Source: Candidatus Sumerlaeota bacterium
GTDB lineage: Bacteria > Sumerlaeota > Sumerlaeia > Sumerlaeales > Sumerlaeaceae
Length of the DNA stretch: 44,002 nt
Assembly: GCA_026398535.1 (NCBI GenBank)
Contig: JAPLSQ010000013.1
Location: forward strand, 1 to 44,002
Direction of reading: 5' to 3'
The position numbers were made by a program, and so were the translations under genes. The notes below the pieces were generated by a model. The model saw only the letters and a list, made by a program, of their open reading frames with translations, was not told where the DNA came from and made no database searches. This document shows positions 1-9,039 of the stretch, piece by piece; positions within the stretch are counted from its first letter, which is position 1; each line of letters starts with the position of its first letter.

Positions 1-76
1 CCTCACGCTCGTTGTATCCCTGATAGCCAGGGAGGAGGGAACCAATCTTGTCGAATATGTTGGTTTGTCTATGCAC
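1..76 (-). CDS. Partial CDS: N-terminus of a small unknown protein (PGYxGY motif)
   Basis: The first 25 codons are visible; the gene continues past base 1. The reading begins at GTG (76-74) with GGGAG eight bases upstream, and the peptide contains FDKIGSLLPGYQGYNERE. I recall a similar short motif (FDKI-x-PGYxGYxEKE) at the start of small conserved bacterial proteins of unknown role, but I cannot name a family with certainty. The acidic, basic-rich ending of the visible part would fit a helical continuation. The gene could also be a remnant, since the next kilobase contains decayed genes. No function is proposed. Confidence 0.45.
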   Translation of the reverse strand, partial: MHRQTNIFDKIGSLLPGYQGYNERE

Positions 77-512
77 AGTGGGATCTCCCTTCCATTGGGA
101 TATTACCTTGCCATAAATTCCCCGACACTTCTTTTTCCCTATAGAGTTTGCACATGCTGGTCCACCCACGGGCGTGAGAACGCACCTTGGCTCCAGCCAG
201 CGTTTGCCTCCTGTCAGAATCCGGAGCGACTAAATTCAAAACGGAGCAGTAAAGGGAAAATCCTCGGTTTTTCATCGCATGCATCGTCTTGCCCTAATTT
301 CTAATTCACTCCGGAATCCAATCTCGGAAGTATATTGCCTGACAGTTGGCTCAAGAAAAATGAGTGTGTCAAGACAAATAGCGTTTGCGCGCATGTTGAT
401 TCTGCCACATCGCTTCTTGCCATTTGGATTTTGTTCTCCATGGTTGATGACATGGTTATTCATCCTGTGACAGTGAGGCCCGTAGAATGGCTGCAGATCC
501 GATTGGTCGTGA

Positions 513-647
513 GCGTTTGGCGGGGCGCTGGAGCGTGATGTAGAGGCTGAGTACCGGGAGCTTGCCTGGCAGGAATTGGAGCGGCGCGCCCAGGAGTTAG
601 TGGACTCCAAAGGCGACTTTTTCCCCCTTGGAGCGGGAAGGTTTTGA
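513..647 (+). pseudogene. Orphan 44-codon coding remnant
   Basis: A frame opens right after a TGA at 510-512 and runs to TGA at 645-647. Its peptide, including EAEYRELAWQELERRAQE and ending in DFFPLGAGRF, is a charged amphipathic helix with natural protein composition. There is no ATG start and no ribosome binding site, so I read it as the C-terminal scrap of a lost gene. The parent family is not recognised. Confidence 0.3.
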
Positions 648-757
648 CCCATCTTCTACAGTGCCATCTTGCAACTTGTTTGTATTCAGTTGTCGGCAAA
701 TGGCATCGGCGTGTAGTGCCAATTTTTTTGGCTCCACTTCGCCGGACTTCCAAGCGA

Positions 758-964
758 TCAGCGTTCGATTTCACCCTCCCGCAGATCAGGTGGCAACCTC
801 ACTCCAACGGCCTGTGCAACCATCCCGAGAACACCCTTGGTCTGGCTGCGCAACACGTATGACTTGCCCTGCAAGTCGAACTGCGTCTCCTGCAACTCAT
901 TCACGTCCCGGATGATGTCCGACCATTCGAGACTGAAACCATTGGACTCTAGGCGGTCCTGCAA
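758..964 (-). pseudogene. Transposase C-terminal fragment (IS1634/IS4-like)
   Basis: The 68-codon frame reads like the tail of an IS1634/IS4-type DDE transposase. It has a helix with EWSDIIRDVNELQ, then a strand with FDLQGKSYVLRSQTKGV, then a small motif VAQAVGVRLPPDL. In that family the tail carries an 'L-x-x-V-x-x-x-x-x-G-x-x-Y-x-x-R-(T/S)' pattern followed by 'A(V/L)G(V/I)RPP'. The frame is closed by a TAG directly upstream (967-965) and the only start is a TTG, so the DDE catalytic core is missing. No terminal inverted repeats are visible. Identification is from memory of the family pattern. Confidence 0.45.
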
Positions 965-1099
965 CTACTTCTATTAGATCTTAAAGTTCGTCAAGCTTAT
1001 TGCTTAACTCTATGATGGATCTTCCCCCCTGATTTTCCCGTTATTGCCCGCTTTAGATGTTGATGAAATCCAAGTAAACATCATGATATTGTTGATTCT

Positions 1100-2779
1100 A
1101 TGAAAATGACGAATCACATGATCGCGGCCGATTCCGGGCGACGCCCGCCATTTCTTCAGACGGGCATGGCCGTGGTCGGCGCGTTTGCGGGCGCCATTGC
1201 CGTGGCTGGCGTCGCCGCCATGTCCGTGAAAGTCATGGGATTTGCCGGCCCGCTGATGATAATTGTTGGCGTGGCGGCGGTGTTTGCCGCCATTGTCATG
1301 GTGTTGCGGCCCGGCATCGGCGTCTTCGCGCTCTTCACGGTCGCGTACATATGCACGGGGCTGAGCCGTTATGTGCCTGGCCCGCTGGGCTTGAGTGTGG
1401 ACGGCGTGCTTGTGCTTCTGTTGACGGGCGTCCTGCTGGCTAACTGGTATCGCCCCGAGTGGCGCGGCATCATGTCCCCCTCGTTCGTCGGGATCATGCT
1501 GTGGACGCTGTTGTGCGTGGCCCAATTGGGCAATCCGAATGCGGCAAGCCGCGTGGCATGGTTTTTCGCCGTGCGCGGAGTGGCGTTGTACTGGCTTTTT
1601 GGTTATCCCGTGTTTGCCCTGCTGCTCAATCCTGATAAAGGCGCGGCGTACGAAACCGTTCTGTGGCGTCGCGTGAAACCCGGATTGGCCGGGCAGACGC
1701 CCGGCGTTCCGGTCAGAGCCGCCGCCGCGCCGCGCGCGGGAACAGGGGGCGCCGCCCGGCGCATCGACGGCTGGCAACTGGTCATATGGGCGACCATCTT
1801 CATTCTCTCATTTTCATGCGCGGGCGCGTTGTGGGGGCTCAAGCAGGTGACCATCGGCCTCGACCCGTTTGAATACGCATGGCTGCAGGAACCGGGCAAT
1901 CTGAGCACCCACATGCTGTTCGGACGCCTGCGGGTATTCTCGTTTTTCTCGGACACCGGACAGTTCGGCATCAACATGGCCTACACCTCGCTGATGGCGG
2001 TGATTCTCGCGTGCGGCCCGTGGCCGAAAAAAGTGCGCATCGCCCTGTGGTGCGCGGCGGCGCTGCTGTTCATAGGGCTGGGAAAATCCGGCACACGATC
2101 GGCCTATATCGGCTTCCTCGCCGGGTTCCCTGTTTTTTTCCTCCTGAGACGCAACATCAGGATCGTCATCATTGGCGGTCTTGTAATAGGCAGCGTCGTG
2201 GGCGTGCTCAAATACACACATATCGGCCAGGGCAACTACACAATCCAGCGCATGCGGCAGGCGGTCAACCCCATGGACGATCCCTCCTTCCTGGTGCGGC
2301 TGGAAAACCAGCGGCGGCTGGCCGACTATCTAAAAAGCCACCCATTCGGCGGCGGCATCGGCTCGGCGGGCTACTGGGGCGCGCGGTTTTCACCGGGAAC
2401 GTTTCTGGCTAACCTCGCGCTCGACTCATGGTACGTCAAGATTGCCGCCGAACAAGGGCAGGTCGGCCTTGTTCTCTATGTCGCGTTTATCATTTTCCTG
2501 GGAGTGCGCGGCGTGATGGCGGGCTGGCGCGAACGCGACCCGGCGCGAAGAAACCTGCTCGAAGCCTATGCTTCCATGTATTGGGGCGTGGCTCTGGCAT
2601 CCTATTCAAACCAATACCTGGGGCAGATACCCACCGGCATAATCATGCTTTTCTCTGTCGCGCTATTTGAATTCGCCCTGCGCCAATCTGTTGCGGGCGG
2701 GATCGTCGATCCTGTCCGCCGATCCCTGGCGCATATGCGATCATCACTCCCACCCGCAAGATCCCGCCCGCTGAAATGA
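1100..2779 (+). CDS. O-antigen ligase / Wzy polymerase-like membrane protein
   Basis: A 559-residue multi-pass inner-membrane protein, probably a ligase or polymerase that joins or extends polyprenyl-linked surface polysaccharide. About ten to twelve hydrophobic segments are visible. The central stretch around residues 328-350 (GLGKSGTRSAYIGFLAG) matches the Wzy_C/WaaL pattern of a glycine-rich turn followed by TRS. A large soluble loop at about 365-430 contains HPFGGGIGSAG and an arginine-rich helix, as in O-antigen ligases. An unusual Arg/Ala/Gly-rich insert at about 190-225 separates two membrane halves. The start has no good ribosome binding site; ATGs at codons 3 and 7 are alternatives. 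It converges with the GH18 gene, with 30 bases between. A sugar transferase at 12687-14093 may act in the same pathway. Confidence 0.7.
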   Translation: MKMTNHMIAADSGRRPPFLQTGMAVVGAFAGAIAVAGVAAMSVKVMGFAGPLMIIVGVAAVFAAIVMVLRPGIGVFALFTVAYICTGLSRYVPGPLGLSVDGVLVLLLTGVLLANWYRPEWRGIMSPSFVGIMLWTLLCVAQLGNPNAASRVAWFFAVRGVALYWLFGYPVFALLLNPDKGAAYETVLWRRVKPGLAGQTPGVPVRAAAAPRAGTGGAARRIDGWQLVIWATIFILSFSCAGALWGLKQVTIGLDPFEYAWLQEPGNLSTHMLFGRLRVFSFFSDTGQFGINMAYTSLMAVILACGPWPKKVRIALWCAAALLFIGLGKSGTRSAYIGFLAGFPVFFLLRRNIRIVIIGGLVIGSVVGVLKYTHIGQGNYTIQRMRQAVNPMDDPSFLVRLENQRRLADYLKSHPFGGGIGSAGYWGARFSPGTFLANLALDSWYVKIAAEQGQVGLVLYVAFIIFLGVRGVMAGWRERDPARRNLLEAYASMYWGVALASYSNQYLGQIPTGIIMLFSVALFEFALRQSVAGGIVDPVRRSLAHMRSSLPPARSRPLK

Positions 2780-2809
2780 ATGAACGCGACGTGGCGCGGA
2801 ATGCCGGCG

Positions 2810-3982
2810 TTATTTCCCTTTTTCTTGTTCATACGCGCGCGATGCCGCTTCAACAAGCGCGTTGCGCCCCGCGATGAAATCCTGCGAGATTTCCCAGAAA
2901 AAAATCCCCGCGCATCCATGATCTGAAGCCCACCGGCCCTTGAGGGCGGCGGATTGTTCGTCATCGTAGGTGATGATTTCCTTCACGCCGGATTTGGACA
3001 ACCATGGCACGCATGCCGCGGAATCCCATGAGCGCGTCCAGCCGTCCTTGAGCATGCCCGCGACTTTATCATACGGCAGATACGGATGGCCGGGTTTCAC
3101 CTTGGGATTAAACGATTCATGCCATTGGTTGACGACAAAACCGCGGCCGAAGCCGGGGATGCCGACGAGCAGTTTGTTTTTAGGCCATTTCAGATTCTTC
3201 TCCCAATAAGCGATCTGCCCCTCCACGCAATTTGACGAGCATTCGTCCTTGTCGCCGGTCGCGGGATGAAGCGGGGCGTTGAAGCCGGCATGACTGCCCC
3301 ATGGGCCGTGGACATCGTAGGTCATCACATTCACATAATCGAGCAGCGGCAGCAGCGCTTCGGCGTCGACGAAACGGCAGGCCCAGCGCGTGCCCGATTG
3401 CGCCGAAGTGAGCAGCGCACCAGGTTTTTTCTCGCGGAAAATCTCGCGGAAACGGCGCGCCATGCGCGTGAGCGAGGCCTTGTCGGTTTCATTTGAAGTG
3501 AATTCCCAGTCGAGATCAATACCGTCATATTCATAATCGAGCATGACGCGCGCCACCGCCTGGATGAAACGCTCGCCGGCGTCGGCGTCGCGCATCATCG
3601 GGCCGAAATAAACGCCGCTGTCCATGCCGCCAAGCGACAACAACACCTTGACCCCCGCCGCGTGGGCGCGCGAGGTGAGGTCGCGGCTGGGCATGTTGCC
3701 TTCCATTTTCAGCGAACCGCTGGTGTCCGCCATGATGAACGCATGGCATATGTGGGTGAACTGGCCGTAGTTGATCTGGGGCGGCTCGAGGCCGCTCTTC
3801 CATGAGGGGTAATAACCCAGCACGACCGGACGCGTCGACGCGGCATCGGGAGCGGCGCCGGCAAGCCTGCCCGCTGAAAATGCGAAAACCATCATGACAG
3901 TCACCAATAAGCTCGTAGTAATATGTTTTTGTTTTTTTCTCATGGAATCAGGTGCCGACATCAACCGTGAAACGGCAATCAT
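2810..3982 (-). CDS. Glycoside hydrolase family 18 (chitinase-like), secreted
   Basis: A 390-residue exported hydrolase. The N-terminus has a basic region (MRKKQKH) and a hydrophobic stretch ending near GRLAGAA, a plausible signal peptide. The GH18 catalytic signature DGIDLDWEF is complete, with Glu as proton donor. The family strands VLLSLGG (upstream), VNVMTYDVHG and the closing GIFFWEIS are also present, so the full TIM barrel is intact and of normal length. GH18 enzymes cleave beta-1,4 bonds between GlcNAc units in chitin or peptidoglycan-like glycans. The start at 3982 is preferred because GAGGGG lies five bases upstream; internal ATGs at 3961 and 3943 lack this. The gene is divergent from the sugar-binding protein at 4443, suggesting linked sugar use, but the substrate is not proven. 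Confidence 0.85.
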   Translation of the reverse strand: MIAVSRLMSAPDSMRKKQKHITTSLLVTVMMVFAFSAGRLAGAAPDAASTRPVVLGYYPSWKSGLEPPQINYGQFTHICHAFIMADTSGSLKMEGNMPSRDLTSRAHAAGVKVLLSLGGMDSGVYFGPMMRDADAGERFIQAVARVMLDYEYDGIDLDWEFTSNETDKASLTRMARRFREIFREKKPGALLTSAQSGTRWACRFVDAEALLPLLDYVNVMTYDVHGPWGSHAGFNAPLHPATGDKDECSSNCVEGQIAYWEKNLKWPKNKLLVGIPGFGRGFVVNQWHESFNPKVKPGHPYLPYDKVAGMLKDGWTRSWDSAACVPWLSKSGVKEIITYDDEQSAALKGRWASDHGCAGIFFWEISQDFIAGRNALVEAASRAYEQEKGK

Positions 3983-4442
3983 TAATACCCCTCACGAATC
4001 AGAATTTTGAATCACCACATGTGATCGGCTCCGACGCGCAACCTGATGGGCCAGCCCTCGTGCTCGCGCTGCTTGGCGGCTATCAAGTTGCCCGGCCGCC
4101 ATGAGGTTCCCCTCAGCCGGGCGACGGTGCGCCACATCGGGTGCAAAAGCTCCGCCAGCCAGCGTTCCACGCTCCCTTTCGGTCGCCGAGGTCGTCTTCT
4201 GCCTGTTACTGTCGGTGTGTCGCATCTACAGCCTGTGGGTGCTCTTAAATGTGTCGTTCCGTTTACGGGAGCCGCGGCCTCATGGATCGATGTTGTGCGT
4301 TGATGTCGTTGACAATTAGATATCATGTTGCACAGATTCTGTGCGGCGCTTTATTGTGCCGTTCCAAATGCTTGAATTTCCTTGCTCATTGTGTTGAAAA
4401 AACTCACAATCATTTGGAAAATACGACCGAAGGATGACAACG
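3983..4442. other. Intergenic region between divergent GH18 and sugar-binding genes
   Basis: No convincing gene lies in these 460 bases. A minus-strand frame ending at 4012 (containing VERWLAELLHPMWRTVARL) looks mildly protein-like but has no known relative that I recognise and no start signal. The right-hand 140 bases are AT-richer and hold a promoter-like TTGACA and a 15-bp palindrome, listed separately. Confidence 0.5.
4309..4344 (+). promoter_or_regulatory. Candidate promoter and operator of the sugar-binding gene
   Basis: A perfect -35 hexamer TTGACA (4309-4314) is followed by the palindrome GCACAGATTCTGTGC (4330-4344, seven-base arms around a central T). The palindrome sits where a -10 box would fall, but the -10 itself is a poor match. 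A palindrome over the -10 region is a typical position for a LacI- or GntR-type repressor. The regulator is not encoded nearby. Confidence 0.4.
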
Positions 4443-5756
4443 ATGAGCGGCCTGAAACAGACATGGATTCTCAGATGCCAGTGCGCAAGGCGGATGGCAG
4501 TGGCTGTGATCATGCTGGCCATGCTCTGCGCCATTGCCAATGGCGGCAAACGCGAGGAAATCGCCGGCAAAATCAGGAATCTGACGCAGCCGGCGACACT
4601 CAATTTCTGGCAGACACACAACTCCGAAGAAACACAGACACTGAAGGATATTGTCACCGCCTTTCAAAAAGAATATCCCAATGTGAAAGTCGTCATGGAC
4701 ACGGTGGCGTTCGCCGAAGCCCAGACGAAATTCAAGACGGCGGCAAAGGCGGGCAAAACTCCCGACTGCTTCCGCAGCGAGGTGGCATGGACGCCTGATT
4801 TCGCGGAACTTGGGTACTTGACTCCCCTTGATGAATACCTGACGCAAGCCGACAAGGATTCCTATCTGGCGGGACCGATGCGCACGGCTGTCTACAAAGA
4901 GGAAACATGGGGATTGCCACAGGTCACCGACTGCCTGGCTCTGCTGTATAATAAAAGGTTGTTCAATGAGGCGGGCGCCGAACCGCCCAAAACGTTTGAT
5001 GAACTGGTCGCGGCGGGCAGAAAACTCTCGAAACCCGAAGCAAACAAATACGCTTTTGCGTATCCCGCCAACGACAGTTATTTCATTCTGCCCTATATCT
5101 GGAGTTTCGGTGGAGGGCTGATTGACGAACAATCACGCAAAATACTCATCAACGATGAAGGATCGGTGAAAGGTTTGCAGTTCGCGCTCGAGCTGCGGTC
5201 GAAGGAGAAAATTGTCTCGCCGACATTTGACGTGGCCAATGATTACACCAACCAGCTCGAGGATTTCAAAGCTGGCCGGCTGGCGATGTTTTTCATGGGT
5301 CCCTGGGCCACGGCCAACATACTCTCCGGGGATGAATTCAAGTCCGCCCCCGCCAACCTTGGCGTGACGGATTTGCCCAAGGGGCCGGCTGACAGCGGTT
5401 CGCCCATTGGCGGGCACGCGTATGTTGTCTCCGCGGCGTCAAAAAATCCCGATATCGCCTTTTTCTTTCTTGACTGGATCAACCAGCCGAAAAACCAGGC
5501 GATGTTTACCGTGAAGAACAACCTGTTGCCAACCCACAAGGCCGCCTATGACTTGCCTGAGGTCAAATCCAATGACTTGGTGCAGGCTTTCCGCCGCCAG
5601 CTCGACACGGCCCGCACCCGCCCGATCATCCCCGAGGCGGCGAGCATTTTCCCGCCTTTCACGAAATCCTACCAGGACGCCCTGCGCGGCGCCAAGCCGC
5701 CTAAGGACGCGCTGGACGATGTGGCGCGCGAATGGAAACGCCTGCTTGAAAAATAA
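4443..5756 (+). CDS. ABC sugar transporter, extracellular solute-binding protein
   Basis: A 437-residue periplasmic binding protein of the MalE/UgpB class (SBP family 1), which would deliver a sugar or oligosaccharide to an inner-membrane permease. It has an N-terminal signal (hydrophobic AVAVIMLAMLCAIA), then the family opening LNFWQTHNSEETQTLKDI, the LYNKRLF strand, and the conserved FFMGPWA motif of the hinge region. The C-terminal domain is complete (WINQPKNQ, then FPPFTKSYQDAL). The start at 4443 is chosen because AAGGA lies eight bases upstream; the ATG at 4434 overlaps that site. No permease follows; the nearest candidates are at 22321-24107. It converges on the efflux operon with a 145-base gap. 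Confidence 0.85.
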   Translation: MSGLKQTWILRCQCARRMAVAVIMLAMLCAIANGGKREEIAGKIRNLTQPATLNFWQTHNSEETQTLKDIVTAFQKEYPNVKVVMDTVAFAEAQTKFKTAAKAGKTPDCFRSEVAWTPDFAELGYLTPLDEYLTQADKDSYLAGPMRTAVYKEETWGLPQVTDCLALLYNKRLFNEAGAEPPKTFDELVAAGRKLSKPEANKYAFAYPANDSYFILPYIWSFGGGLIDEQSRKILINDEGSVKGLQFALELRSKEKIVSPTFDVANDYTNQLEDFKAGRLAMFFMGPWATANILSGDEFKSAPANLGVTDLPKGPADSGSPIGGHAYVVSAASKNPDIAFFFLDWINQPKNQAMFTVKNNLLPTHKAAYDLPEVKSNDLVQAFRRQLDTARTRPIIPEAASIFPPFTKSYQDALRGAKPPKDALDDVAREWKRLLEK

Positions 5757-5901
5757 CAGCAGGGCAAAACTAAGGTCAGTCGGCCAATTTCATCTCATGC
5801 AAAAAACGTTCGTAACATCTTTGCGCAAGTTGCCGCTGTGTGTCTCATGTTGCGGCATCCAGGATACCACAAATTGCGCCATTCGTGCTATGATGAATTA
5901 T

Positions 5902-8900
5902 TCAACCGTCCATTTTTTCCGGGGCGTTGGCGCGCGTCCGCCTTGTCAATCGCTCGATGATGACGAAGAAAAGGGGCACAAAGAACACCGCCAGCACCGT
6001 CGCCGCGATCATACCCCCCAGCACGCCCGTGCCGATGGAGTGGCGGCTGGCCGCGCCGGCGCCCCTGCTGATCGCGAGCGGGACCACGCCGAGAATGAAT
6101 GCCAGTGAGGTCATCAGGATGGGGCGGAAGCGCATTCGCGCCGCCTCGATGGCCGCGTCAACCGCGCTCATGCCCTGCTTGTGAAGCACCTCGCAAAACT
6201 CGATGATGAGAATCGCGTTCTTTGCGGCAAGGCCGACAAGCGTGAGCAGGCCGATCTGAAAGTAGATGTCGCGGTCGATGCCGCGCAGCATCACGGCGAT
6301 CAGGGCGCCGAAGGCGCCCAGCGGGACGGCCATCATGACGGCGAACGGAAGGCTCCATTTTTCATACTGGGCCGCAAGTATCAGGAAAACAACGAGCAGG
6401 CCGAATCCGATGATCATCGGCGCTTGGTTGCCCGCCTTGATTTCCTGGTAGGTCGAGCCGCTCCAGTCGTAACCGTAGCCGGGCGGCAGGGTGTCCTTTG
6501 CCACCTGCCTGAGCAGGGCGATGGATTGGCCCGTGCTGTATCCCGGGGCGGGCGCGCCGGTGATCTGGACGGAGGGGAAACCGTTGAAGCGGTTGAGCAC
6601 ATCGGGTCCCGCCTGGAATTTCGACGTGACGACCTCGGCCAGCGGAACCATGTAACCGGTCGAGCTTCGCACGCTCACCTTGCGGATGTCTTCGGGCTTG
6701 GAGCGGAATTCGGGCAGAGCCTGAAGCTGCACGCGGTAGATGCGCCCGAACTTGTTGAAGTCGTTGACGTAGAGCGCGCCGAAGTATGCCTGCAGAGTGT
6801 TGAAAATGTCGGTGATCGGCAGACCGAGCGCCTTGGCCTTGGTCCGGTCGAGGTCGAGATAGAGCTGGGGCATGGAGACACTGAGGTTGCCGGTCACGCC
6901 CATGACTTCGCCGCGCTGGTTCAATTTTGCGAGGAAGTCGTTGGAGACTTGGGCGAGCTGGCGCACGTCCGCGCTGCCACGCGACTGCAGTTGCATTTCG
7001 AAGCCGGCGCGCAGCCCGAGCCCCGGGATGGGCGGCATGTTGAAGGCCAGCACGACCCCCTCCTGCTTGCTGGCGAAGTGCGCGTTCAAACGCGCCGTGA
7101 TGTCGTTCACGTGCATGCCGGGTTTCATTCGCGCGGCCCATGGCTTGAGGACCACGTAGAGCGCGGATGCGTTTGTGCTGTTTCCGCCGGAGAGCACGTT
7201 CATGCCGCCCAGCGTGATCACGTCCGCGATTTCGGGCTGGGCCATGAGGTATTGCTCGGTATGTTTGGTCAATGCGTCCATGCGCTCGAGCGACGCGCCG
7301 TCGGGGAGCTGGATCGCGGTGAGGAAGGTGCCTTGGTCCTCGGCCGGGATGAATCCGCTGGGCACCTTGTCGAAAAGGCGCCAGGTGGCGAAGAGGAGAG
7401 CCGCAAACACGAGCAGGGACAGTATGCTCATGCGGATCACAATGCGCACGCCGTGCGTGTAGCCGCGGGTGAACCTGTCGAACGCCGAGTTGAACCAGCG
7501 GAAGAAGACGAACTTAGGTCCATGGGATGGCCTGAGCAACAGGCGGCAGAGCGCGGGGCTGAGCGTGAGGGCGACGAGGCCCGATATGGCCACGGAGATG
7601 GCGATGGTGACGGCGAACTGCTTGTAGAGCTGTCCCGTAAGGCCGCCGAGGAACGCCACCGGGATGAACACGGCGGAGAGCACCAGCACGATGGCGATGA
7701 CCGGGCCGGTGACCTCCTCCATGGCCTTGATGGTGGCCTCGCGCACGGCAAGCCCCTCCTCGCGCATGATGCGTTCGACGTTTTCCACGACCACGATGGC
7801 ATCGTCCACGACGATGCCGATGGCCAGCACAAGGCCGAACAGCGTGAGCGTGTTGATGGTGAAGCCCAGCGCCGCCATGCCGGCGAAGGCGCCGACCAAT
7901 GAAACTGGGACGGCCAAAAGCGGAACGAGTGTGGCGCGCCAGCTTTGCAGGAAGATGAACACGACCGCCAGCACGAGCAGGATGGCCTCGAACAGCGTGT
8001 GCATCACCTCCTCAATGGACACCTCGATGAACTTGGTTGTGTCGTAGGGGATCGAATAGGCAATCCCCTTGGGGAAACTGGCCGAAAGTTCTTCGAGCGT
8101 GGCGTGCACCCGCTTCACGGTCTGCAGGGCGTTTGCCCCGGGCTGGAGGTAAAAGATGATGAGCGTCGTCGGTTTGCCGTTCAGCCGGCCGAACAGGTCA
8201 TAGCTCTGTGAGCCGAGTTCAGCGCGGCCCACATCCTTGAGGCGCAGCAGCGATCCGTCGGGGTAGGCCCGCAGGATGATGTCCTCGAACTCCCCAGGCT
8301 CCTGGAGCCGTCCCTTTGTGATGACCGGCACGGTGAATTCGGGGGCAACCGGGTTCGGCGGCTGGCCGATGCGTCCGGCGGCGTACTGCCCGTTCTGCTC
8401 GCGGATGGCGCCGGCGATGTCCGTCACCGAAATGGCCTTCTGCTCCAGCAGCTTGGGGTTGAGCCAGATGCGCATGGAGTAGTTTCGTGCGCCGTATACC
8501 TGCACATCCCCGGCGCCGGGCACGCGTTTCAGGGCGTCGAGCACGTTGATGGTGGCAAAGTTGCTCAGGTAGAGTTCGTCGTATTGCGGGTCGCTGGACT
8601 CGAGCGCGGCGACGACGAGGATGCTGTTGGATGCCTTGGTGACGGTGATGCCGTTGCGGATTGTCTCCTCGGGCAGGCGCGGTTCGGCGCGCTTGACGCG
8701 ATTTTGCACCTCGACGGCCGCGATGTCGAGGTTTGTGCCGATCTCAAAAGTCACCGCGAGGCTCAGGTTGCCGTCGTTGGAGCACTGGGACGTGTAGTAG
8801 AGCATGTTCGTTGCGCCGCTGAGTTCCTGCTCGATTGGCACGGCGAGTGACTGTGCCACGGCCTCGGCATTGGCTCCGGGATAACTGGCCGACACGAGGA

Positions 8901-9030
8901 CCATGGGCGGGGCGATTTCCGGAAACTGCGCGATGGGCAGTATCGCCATGCAGAGGGCCCCACCCAAAACAATGATGATCGATAGGACCGACGCGAAAAC
9001 GGGACGATCAATGAAGAATCGCGAGATCAT
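5902..9030 (-). CDS. RND multidrug efflux pump, inner-membrane subunit (AcrB/MexB-like)
   Basis: A 1042-residue proton-driven exporter of the HAE1 family. It has the N-terminal MISRFFIDRPVFA signature and twelve membrane segments with two large periplasmic loops. The proton-relay aspartate pair is present in GIVVDDAIVVVEN, and the matching lysine in GLAAKNAILIIEF. The length is normal for AcrB, and both halves are intact. It starts nine bases after the adaptor gene, with GGTGAGG seven bases before the ATG, so the two genes form an operon. A gene for a TolC-like outer-membrane channel is not present here, so a channel encoded elsewhere is probably shared. Substrates cannot be told from sequence. 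Confidence 0.95.
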   Translation of the reverse strand: MISRFFIDRPVFASVLSIIIVLGGALCMAILPIAQFPEIAPPMVLVSASYPGANAEAVAQSLAVPIEQELSGATNMLYYTSQCSNDGNLSLAVTFEIGTNLDIAAVEVQNRVKRAEPRLPEETIRNGITVTKASNSILVVAALESSDPQYDELYLSNFATINVLDALKRVPGAGDVQVYGARNYSMRIWLNPKLLEQKAISVTDIAGAIREQNGQYAAGRIGQPPNPVAPEFTVPVITKGRLQEPGEFEDIILRAYPDGSLLRLKDVGRAELGSQSYDLFGRLNGKPTTLIIFYLQPGANALQTVKRVHATLEELSASFPKGIAYSIPYDTTKFIEVSIEEVMHTLFEAILLVLAVVFIFLQSWRATLVPLLAVPVSLVGAFAGMAALGFTINTLTLFGLVLAIGIVVDDAIVVVENVERIMREEGLAVREATIKAMEEVTGPVIAIVLVLSAVFIPVAFLGGLTGQLYKQFAVTIAISVAISGLVALTLSPALCRLLLRPSHGPKFVFFRWFNSAFDRFTRGYTHGVRIVIRMSILSLLVFAALLFATWRLFDKVPSGFIPAEDQGTFLTAIQLPDGASLERMDALTKHTEQYLMAQPEIADVITLGGMNVLSGGNSTNASALYVVLKPWAARMKPGMHVNDITARLNAHFASKQEGVVLAFNMPPIPGLGLRAGFEMQLQSRGSADVRQLAQVSNDFLAKLNQRGEVMGVTGNLSVSMPQLYLDLDRTKAKALGLPITDIFNTLQAYFGALYVNDFNKFGRIYRVQLQALPEFRSKPEDIRKVSVRSSTGYMVPLAEVVTSKFQAGPDVLNRFNGFPSVQITGAPAPGYSTGQSIALLRQVAKDTLPPGYGYDWSGSTYQEIKAGNQAPMIIGFGLLVVFLILAAQYEKWSLPFAVMMAVPLGAFGALIAVMLRGIDRDIYFQIGLLTLVGLAAKNAILIIEFCEVLHKQGMSAVDAAIEAARMRFRPILMTSLAFILGVVPLAISRGAGAASRHSIGTGVLGGMIAATVLAVFFVPLFFVIIERLTRRTRANAPEKMDG

Positions 9031-9039
9031 GCTTGCGCC

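Larger units (their letters stand above)
77..1099. other. Gene-poor debris region
   Basis: No intact gene is convincing here. Two coding-like fragments, at 513-647 (plus) and 758-964 (minus), are listed separately. Base composition is more AT-rich than in the neighbouring genes, and long frames around 65-540 have no recognisable protein character. I see no clear promoter for the gene starting at 1100. Confidence 0.6.

Noticed and set aside
3992..4326. Minus-strand frame with VERWLAELLHPMW
   Set aside because: Considered as a transposase or resolvase remnant, but no catalytic motif, terminal repeats or start signal are seen.
6181..7902. Long plus-strand frame inside the RND pump gene
   Set aside because: It is a reverse-strand shadow of the acrB-like gene, rich in His/Asp/Glu/Gly as expected from such shadows.
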